Origin: Tethya wilhelma
Taxonomy: Eukaryota; Porifera; Demospongiae; Tethyida; Tethyidae
NCBI GenBank assembly: GCA_964030475.1
Contig: CAXIPT010000007.1
Span: forward strand, 4,607,607-4,671,606
Direction of reading: 5' to 3'
DNA length: 64,000 nucleotides
The position numbers and the translations under genes are program-made. The notes beneath the pieces were generated by a model. That model was not told the DNA's origin. It saw only the letters and a list, made by a program, of their open reading frames with translations, and made no database searches. Positions within the stretch are counted from its first letter, which is position 1, and each line of letters opens with the position of its first letter. Shown here one piece after another: positions 57,386-64,000 of this stretch.

Positions 57386-57777
57386 TGCTTTTTTTTTCCC
57401 TCCTTTTTTCCCTTTGTCCACTGATATACATATCAATATCAAGTTTGGTTCTTTAAAACGATTCTCTCTAGTCGTGTTGTCAGTGTCAGACCCGCGCGTC
57501 GTCCTGCACATCATCCTAGTCTGGCTGGCCAGACTACACATCATCCATGCAAAAGCACTCGACTCGAACTCGCCCGTAGGAGGGGCTGGTATAGCTTTTG
57601 TGCGCATGCGTACTAAAAAGGTTATTTGCTCAAGCCATCCTGGTGTACGTGTATGTAGGGTGTATAGGTCACTCCGCCACTTAGTTCTCCATATTGGTTT
57701 TAAAAAAAATTGGTGATAAAGTCGGTCCTGCTGTGTCAGTCCTAGCTATAGCCTCTTCAATACTCTATCGTGTTATT
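57386..57777 (+). promoter_or_regulatory. upstream region of GNAT copy 2
   Basis: Intact version of the promoter segment, with an NRF-1-like gcgcatgcg at 57602 (about 170 bases before the ATG). It contains a 20-base insertion relative to 52100-52350 that forms a small agtctggctggccagact foldback. Confidence 0.55.
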
Positions 57778-58713
57778 ATGAGCAAGACTGGAACATCTGC
57801 AGAAGAGTTTGTTGTACGACAAGCCACCTCACAGGAAGATTTTGAGTTTGTGTCAAGGTTGGTTCTAGAAGAAGGATGGGTAGCAACAGGAAAGCACACA
57901 GTATCTCACATTGGTCCCATAGTTAAGCCTGGATTCTTTATTGGATATCTCAATGGAGAAAGGATTGGTTGTGTGAGTGCCACTATGTATGGTGAGGGTA
58001 ATGATAGTATATGTGATGTAAGTCTCTACATCGTTGACAAATGTCATCGTGGAAAGGGATATGGAACAAAGATCTGGAATGTGATGTGGGAATCCATACC
58101 TAAAGAGTGCAATATCACTTTGGATGGTCTGGTAGATAAAGTGCCTATTTACGAAAAGATGGCGGCGGGTCTTCGTCAAGAGTGGTCATGTAAAGAATAC
58201 ATAGTTCCATGTTCCAAGGTTGTAGAATCATTTCGAGAGGTCAAGCCTGCACTCCTAGATGTCCAGATTAAGCCACTACCTGATGTTGATTTTGAAAACT
58301 TATTTTCATATGACACATCAGTGTTTGGAGTAGGTCGACGTGACTTTCTACAGAAGTGGATCACAATTCCTGAGAGTGCAGGGTGGGCTGCTACAAACTC
58401 TAAGGGAGATATTATTGGATACGCAGTTGTGTATTGTGGTGCAATTAACTATCAAGTAGTTGGTCCTATCTTTGCTGATGATATTTCCATAGCTCGGATC
58501 CTTCTCTACACAGCAGCTGAAGAAAGTATTAAGAAATGTGAGAAGCTTGTTCTTTGGGTCAACATAAGTGTTAATCTTGAAGCACGTGACATGGTTGAAA
58601 ATGAACTTGATGGAAAGAATGAGTTGTCATCAGTTCGTATGTACAGCAGAGGTGTTCCTCCAACCATGTGTATACAAAAGATTATGGCAATTACTGCCCC
58701 AGGTTTTGGTTAA
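57778..58713 (+). CDS. GNAT-family N-acetyltransferase, copy 2
   Basis: Intronless, 311 residues, highly similar to copy 1. Acetyl-CoA loop RGKGYGTKIW unchanged; the second domain reads GYAVVYCGA and the same VGPIFADDISIARILL. It has one extra residue in the KMAAGLRQEW stretch and other scattered substitutions. An upstream in-frame extension exists but is not conserved in copy 1, so 57778 is the start. Function as for copy 1. Confidence 0.87.
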   Translation: MSKTGTSAEEFVVRQATSQEDFEFVSRLVLEEGWVATGKHTVSHIGPIVKPGFFIGYLNGERIGCVSATMYGEGNDSICDVSLYIVDKCHRGKGYGTKIWNVMWESIPKECNITLDGLVDKVPIYEKMAAGLRQEWSCKEYIVPCSKVVESFREVKPALLDVQIKPLPDVDFENLFSYDTSVFGVGRRDFLQKWITIPESAGWAATNSKGDIIGYAVVYCGAINYQVVGPIFADDISIARILLYTAAEESIKKCEKLVLWVNISVNLEARDMVENELDGKNELSSVRMYSRGVPPTMCIQKIMAITAPGFG

Positions 58714-59303
58714 TAGTTTCAATGTGTGTGTAACTATATATTGTGCAAACTATGTTTATGTTCTTACTTTTACCTTACTTTGTAATGTACAGAACCATTT
58801 ACTGGAGATCGAAAGGAATTTAAGTAGCAAAAGCAGCAAGTACTGTAAAGGTGATGATACTGGACATCAATAACTATAGGCATTGCTAGCACACACGTGC
58901 ACTAAGCCATATGGATATTACTTATAAGCTAACTATATCCATGACCAAGCAAACCACTGCCTCGATCAAAAGATCAGTGTAACTCAAATATCCTCCAGTG
59001 ACTCGAAGCAACGGCCAGCCAGTTGGTATAATCAAGGGTGAATAATGTACTCTTGGCGTAATGCATGCATGGTATGGGCAGGTGTATTTTGAGTGGGCGG
59101 TACTTTTGCTATCGCTAATTTAATTAGTGAATCGTGAAGGGGTGTGTCCAAGATTTCTATTACAACATACATTAACAATTGAAAATAAAAGTGTTTAGGA
59201 GGTGCTGGAGATCATTTTCGTGCAAAAACTAGCGACTGAAACTGTACTGCTAAGCTATAATAAGCGTATAATATTGGCTAGCGGAGAGTGTGTGCTAGCT
59301 CTG
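58714..59303. other. spacer, no gene seen
   Basis: 3' flank of GNAT copy 2 and AT-rich sequence up to a foldback element. Confidence 0.5.
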
Positions 59304-59391
59304 TAGACTTCGAAGCTAGTCTAGTCCTAGACCCCGCCTTTTTCGCTGGGCGGAAAAGGCGGGGTCTAAGACTAGACTACTTCGAAGCTTG
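59304..59391. mobile_element. short foldback element
   Basis: Arms tagacttcgaagctagtcta and complementary tagactacttcgaagctt, with ccccgcc / ggcgggg stems around a short loop. Confidence 0.7.
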
Positions 59392-59601
59392 GTGGGCGTA
59401 TCCAACCAAGCGTGTGTTGAGTGTGCATGTGATTGACTTTTGACCCCTCTGCCACAGATGAGCTCAAAGTGAGTCTGTACAGGAAAAGTTGAATTTGACT
59501 GGGCTGTATAAAGTCCATTTTTCTTCCCTGGTGGAGAGGAGAGAGAGGCAGTGAGGTATGTGAGCTTGTAGGGTGTTTGTGTGTCTTGAATATCATGCTG
59601 N

Positions 59602-60964
59602 TCGATAATGAGCACTGAAATTGTCGTGAAGAGAAATTGGGTTCCGCTAATGGCACAGAAGGAGATCAAATCAGGATTAGAGATGCCAGCTGCCTCGAAT
59701 ATTGGAGCTGCATATGTATTAACAGTGCTTCCTCCGCCACAGAACTCTTGAAATATCATCAGCACGAGTATGATAATAAAAGGAGCCAGGATGCTTCTCT
59801 TGAGAAACTCTTTCAACACGTTAAAGAAGGAGATCCTTGGCATTTTGTCAATGGCTGATTGGATTTCGTTGAGTTCTGATTCAATATCTTGACATTCTGG
59901 TCCTCGAAGTAACTTCAAGATGGACCTAGCTGCTTCTTTGTCCTTTGTCTTGAGTAGCACCCATCTTGGAGTCTCTGGTAGCCACACAGCCATCAATACA
60001 AAGAGTGCTACTATGCCAACCATGACAACTGCAATGTCATAGTAGGTGACTCCCGGGATTGAACCAACTCCATAGACAAAGAGAATCCCAAAGACAAGTG
60101 CTAGTTCACTGAAGGAAACAAATATCCCACGAGTTTTGGCTGAAGAAACTTCTGCAGCATACACCTGAGAATCAACATACAAAATTGAACAAGTCATTTT
60201 TATACTTGATAGCTAGTATAGTATAGAATCAAAGTAACTATATAGCTTACAGCCACTGCAAGATATGACCATCCCATTCCACATCCAGTGATGGCTCTTC
60301 CCACTATTAGCAAAATCTTAAACAGCACTCCATTGGTGACGAGACAAGCCACACTGATCATGAGGTAGCCAACAAGATAAGGGATGCTGTTTAGAATGAG
60401 AGCAGTCTTTCTTCCCCACCTATCAGCCACCCAGCCAGCTGGAAGACTTCCGAACAAACCCCCTACCAATCCAGAAGCCTACATGGGAAAAGTTTTTAAG
60501 TTAAACATGATCTGCTCAAAATAATGCTGCTGTGTATGACTTTCAGAATTTAACTGTCTTCTATCAGATATAGTTTTACTTACACTGAATATATCTGACA
60601 GAAGTGTGTCAAACTTTAGTTCACTGTTGGGCAGTCCACTCAGCTCCAGTAAGACAGGAGAGGGGTAGCCAAGGGTACAGCCAAAGAGAAGTGCCAGTAG
60701 AGAAGACACCAACACAGCTAGCAGGGTGGTCCACCATCTCTCTCCTACTTTAGGTGTTGTGTTACTTGGCAACAAAACAGATGATGGGGAGTACACATCT
60801 TTGTCTTGTTGGCCTTCAGATGGAGGTATATCAGTATCACCATCAAAATCAAGTTTAGTTTCTTCAAAAAGTTTCTGCCTAGTTGAGAATGATTTGTAAG
60901 TGGTGCTAGCAGCAGATCTCGTTCTGCCATCTTCCAACAGGGATATCTTCTCTGTAGAATCCAT
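59602..60964 (-). CDS. transporter G: SLC2A/Tret1-like MFS, cut at an assembly join
   Basis: Minus-strand exons 60964-60584 (ATG), 60478-60251 and 60164-59602. The third stops at the N at 59601 after helix 8 (FTTISVLII); bases beyond do not continue the protein, so the C-terminal third is missing. The N-terminus is longer than in A-F (about 80 residues before the TTLLAVLVSSLLALL helix), with acidic and Ser/Thr-rich sequence. The helix 7 motif is QEFCGGGSTV. This is the only copy on this strand and about 19 kb from the array. In life it may be complete. Confidence 0.85.
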
Positions 60965-61131
60965 TTGAAACGCGCCCACTCATGCTATGTATACTATGTA
61001 CATGTGGGCGGGGCTGGTAACCAACGCGCGCGTACTGTTGACTCTGTTTGCTGATTCAGCTCAGCTCTAGCTAGAGGTCAAGGTCAGAGGTTATACCGCT
61101 GTGAATGCTCTCTTCATGTATTATAAATTCA
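60965..61131. promoter_or_regulatory. upstream region of transporter G
   Basis: GC-rich bases with aacgcgcgcgta near 61022. Candidate promoter; no defined site. Confidence 0.3.
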
Positions 61132-61623
61132 TCATCTCACAAATATTATAACTATAACTGAAAAAGGTAAGACGTGGTTTGTTGTATAAGTAATGGAAAA
61201 TAGATAACAATTGGAATTATTAAGTCTCGGCACGTGCGTAGCTTCTTCTTCTTTTTTTTGTCTCCAGTAAAGGAGAGTTGGTCTTGTAAGTAACTGTTGG
61301 CGGTAGGCCCTAAGATCAGCTAGAAAATCGACACAAAAGTTTTGAGCACGTGCAGAGGATAATTTACGGTAGTCGTTTTGTGTGTCTCTGTCTGTTTGTT
61401 CCATCGAAATCTCAAGAAAGACAGCTCTAGCGAAAAAACTGATGGTACTTACGTTCATAAATCTGAATGATCTTGTAGAAATATATTTTTTGCTATCCAA
61501 AACACAGTGGTTGCGGCTTTTGTGCTTCTTTGAGCGCTTAGCTTCGAGACCACGCCCATTGATCTGGTGTGCGTTATCTAGAATTCGTGTTGAATGGAAG
61601 AAGCAGCACCAAGAGAAGCACAA
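61132..61623 (-). CDS. unidentified reading frame
   Basis: Long minus-strand frame with a coding-like stretch FCVDFLADLRAYRQQLL followed by TRPTLLYWRQKKEEE. A canonical donor (ATGAAC then GTAAGT) lies in its middle at 61453, so a spliced gene is possible. I recognise no family. Could be chance. Confidence 0.25.
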   Translation of the reverse strand: MCFSWCCFFHSTRILDNAHQINGRGLEAKRSKKHKSRNHCVLDSKKYISTRSFRFMNVSTISFFARAVFLEISMEQTDRDTQNDYRKLSSARAQNFCVDFLADLRAYRQQLLTRPTLLYWRQKKEEEATHVPRLNNSNCYLFSITYTTNHVLPFSVIVIIFVR

Positions 61624-62047
61624 GGCTGCTGTTGCTGTTGGTCAATGGTGCTTGGTAAGACAGACAAGAGTTGGCTTAACAACTATGTAAGCATATAGAT
61701 GTATAATTTGGCATGTATAAATTCTTTAGTGTGGTTAGCAAGCATGCACTGCTACTGAGCTATGCTGAGTTGCTGAATGTAGTTTAGGCATAGATTATAT
61801 ATGGTTGAGGTAGCCCAGCTAGACTTTGCATTCTCAATAGCTATCTGACAATAGTTGAGCATTCCATGGCCAGTGCATGTCAGCCTAGCTCAGTAGCTAC
61901 GGTGCCTATATGGACTAGGCTATAACTTGGGCCTATATAAAATATAGGTGCATTAGTTTTCTTGATCATATACCCATACCATACATGTAATTATAACTTG
62001 TGATAATTTAATCCGCTCTTTTACAAGTGCACTAGCTAGTTCAAATG

Positions 62048-62099
62048 TAGTCTCGTGGACCAGACTCTTCCCAAGGGAAGAGGCTGGCCTGCGAGACTA
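62048..62099. mobile_element. short foldback element
   Basis: tagtctcgtggaccagactc paired with its near complement ending gcgagacta; 52 bases. Confidence 0.65.
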
Positions 62100-62142
62100 A
62101 GTTAGTTGAGTGTGCCGAGGCTTGTGCACCAGCGGTGCTTTC

Positions 62143-62400
62143 ATTTTAGTGGGAAAGGTTCTTGGATTCTCCACTAGTTTTAGTGGGAAAGGTTCTTGGG
62201 TTCTCCAGTAGTTATAATGGGAAAGGTTCTTGGGTTCTCCAGTAGTTTTAGTGGAAAAAGGTTCTTGGGTTCTCCAGTAGTTTTAATGAGAAAAGGTTCT
62301 TGGGTTCTCCAGTAGTTTTAATGAGAAAAGGTTCTTGGGTTCTCCACTAGTTTTAGTGGGAAAGGTTCTTGGGTTCTCCACTAGTTTTAGTGGGAAAGGT
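62143..62400. repeat. 33-base minisatellite ending at a single N
   Basis: About eight units of the type ttttagtgggaaaggttctt followed by gggttctccactag. It stops at the N at 62401, so true length is unknown. It shares the core aggttcttgggttctc with the SMARCB1 intron minisatellite. Confidence 0.92.
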
Positions 62401-62477
62401 NTGTAGTAGGTATTAAATGAAAATAGATTGGATATATACAGGATTAAAAGTTCAATTGTGAAATTTTATCTGGATAA

Positions 62478-62646
62478 CCATGAAGCACATGACATGGTTG
62501 AAAATGAACTGGAGGGTAAGAGTGAATTTTTATCAGCTGCAGCTCCTATATGTACTGTATAATGTATATACTGCAGAGGTGTTTCTCCTAATGTGCTTAC
62601 AAAAGATTATACTATGAGCTACTATACTCCTGGTTCAAGTTTGGTT
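62478..62646 (+). pseudogene. relic of a third GNAT copy
   Basis: Matches the last coding bases of GNAT copy 2 (gaagcacatgacatggttga, gcagaggtgtttctcc, tacaaaagattat, ttggttaa) with frame-breaking indels. Everything upstream is lost at the minisatellite. Confidence 0.8.
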
Positions 62647-62679
62647 AAAGCTAATAATAATTATTGTCATCGTGGAGTT

Positions 62680-62704
62680 TTTTTTTTTAATATGTTTTTT
62701 TTTT

Positions 62705-62745
<41 letters not shown>
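62680..62745. repeat. poly-T tract
   Basis: Nearly pure T run of about 45 bases preceded by shorter T runs. Confidence 0.9.
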
Positions 62746-62746
<1 letters not shown>

Positions 62747-62749
62747 TGA

Positions 62750-63717
62750 ACTGATCATTATTTTTCTCTCTGTATATTATATAATTATAGCCGTGATGAG
62801 TATATCAAGTTATCATGTAACACTGCTTAAGAAAATCAAGCATTTTTAATTTCAAGTCTACTCATTAATTAGCTAGAAACTAAAATTAAAGAGTGTTTTT
62901 ATGTTTCTATAGCATCGATAGCCACCACTACTGGAGCTATTTATCTTATTGATATCTGAAAAATATATGAATCATGCATTGGATGACTAGGGATTGCCAG
63001 GTCGTATCTAAAGTAGATCTGAAAAAAATCATTACAGAATTTTAAGACAATGATGGATTATCTTAATTCTATCTTTTGAAAAGTAGCAATATCTTAATTT
63101 AGTCTCAAACATCATTAAGAGGTTTGTACAATCTCAAATATGTCTGAATCTGAATTTTGGAACTTCTGAGATTCAGATTTCATTCAGATACATGTGACAG
63201 TCACATGACCACATGAGTTTGAAATTTTGAAAAGCAAGACTTGCATATAGAGCTCTGTTGAGAGCCTAGCTCTACCAAAAGCGGGTCCAACTGGAACATT
63301 GATGTTAAACAGAGAGTTAAAGTATGTGCCAGCAATATCAAGCTATGATGGACTTCAAATTGCGTGAAAAACCAGTGTGAATACATGACAAGACTGAAGG
63401 CTCTATGGGAACTGCTACAATAAAAAGTAAGCGTGCAAGTGTGCTTCTAGTGGTTAATACATTCTTGAATATCGTGGATTTCAGGTTTCCTGATAACTTA
63501 CAGCGATTGGATACTGTCTATATATAAAGTGGTGAGCCTGCATGTGCTTCATTGATGTGATGGTAGCATTATACTGTGTATGTGTACACACAGTGGCATA
63601 TGTACGAAGAGACAGTCATTACGATCATCGGCTGCAGGGTCTCAGAAGCTCAGTTTACAAAGTACTCTGATCCACGGGGTATGGAAAAAATGTTAGCACT
63701 TTCAGTGATGATTGTTT
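62750..63717. other. AT-rich spacer, no gene seen
   Basis: No frame, splice pattern or repeat that I can support. Confidence 0.5.
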
Positions 63718-63718
63718 G

Positions 63719-63928
63719 ATACCGTATACCGCTTAATTTTTGTGGTACTTAACTTTCGCGGTTTTCGCGGATGGAACGTTATCCGCGAAAATTGTTCAAC
63801 GAAAAATTGCATGTTCATATGCATGTGCTCACGAATGATATCAATCCGCGAAACTTATTCAACGAAAATTTGCAATAGCGTAATCCGCGAAAATTAAGTA
63901 ACCTCGAAAATTAAGCGGTATACGGTAT
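63719..63928. mobile_element. MITE of the taccgtata family, copy 4
   Basis: Ends ataccgtataccgcttaatt and aattaagcggtatacggtat, nearly perfect complements; about 210 bases with inner tccgcgaaaatt repeats. The youngest-looking copy of this type in the window. Confidence 0.85.
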
Positions 63929-64000
63929 TCTATTGACTTATTCTCACAGGCATGGCTTAAAAAGGTGCTCCACAGTAACTAGAGAGAACATCAGCCTGCC

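Noticed and set aside
57311..57716. Coding frames upstream of GNAT copy 2
   Set aside because: They fall in the duplicated promoter segment and are not kept in frame at 52100-52350.

Overview
The window is animal nuclear DNA. It has intron-rich genes with short GT-AG introns, AT-rich spacers, dinucleotide microsatellites and many small inverted-repeat elements. Several genes are clearly metazoan: SMARCB1 (a SWI/SNF chromatin subunit), trichoplein (TCHP), a STRA6-like retinol receptor, a TRIM protein, a CHST15-like sulfotransferase and two SRCR/Ig/FN3 receptors. The compact layout, the expanded SRCR and beta-helix membrane proteins and the intron style suggest a demosponge of the Amphimedon type. 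That species-level guess is inference. A 35-base N run at 16019-16053 and six single Ns mark assembly joins, and several oddities sit exactly at these joins.

Layout. 1-2847 (+) is the 3' part of a STRA6-like gene. 3050-4470 (-) is a RING/B-box/coiled-coil protein. 4547-9337 (+) is a large beta-helix protein with Pmp-like repeats and a multi-pass membrane end, broken by a TTAA-flanked MITE, a frame change and an in-frame TGA. 9947-10899 (-) encodes a USP7-like MATH domain that runs in frame into a second copy of the RING exon. 11384-15595 (-) and 27522-30710 (-) are paralogous SRCR-Ig-Ig-FN3-TM receptors with tyrosine-motif tails. Between and after them lies an array of SLC2A/Tret1-like transporters: A 16795, B 21278, C 24273, D 31097, E 33382 (pseudogene), F 35507 (split) and G at 59602-60964 (-, truncated). 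The spacers hold decayed antisense pieces of receptor exons, so the array apparently grew by copying a head-to-head receptor/transporter module. A degraded Ty3/gypsy fragment (18775-20940) lies between A and B.

The right half holds a CHST15-like sulfotransferase (40821-42460 +), then TCHP (42847-48724 -, 17 exons) head-to-head with SMARCB1 (49050-52052 +). An intron of TCHP carries a long inverted-repeat element that holds a copy of TCHP's own exon 3 boundary plus a two-exon reading frame. From 52.1 to 63.9 kb there are two intronless GNAT acetyltransferases and a relic of a third. The promoter of the first is apparently split by a nest of a LINE tail and TIR elements built from palindromic subrepeats.

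Functionally the window mixes housekeeping chromatin and cilium/centrosome genes, lineage-expanded membrane receptors and transporters, and abundant non-autonomous transposons. The likeliest undescribed items are the receptor/transporter module with its tyrosine-motif receptors, the gene-capturing inverted-repeat element inside TCHP, the MATH/RING exon sharing around the Pmp-like gene, and the palindrome-built TIR element at 52.9-54.6 kb.
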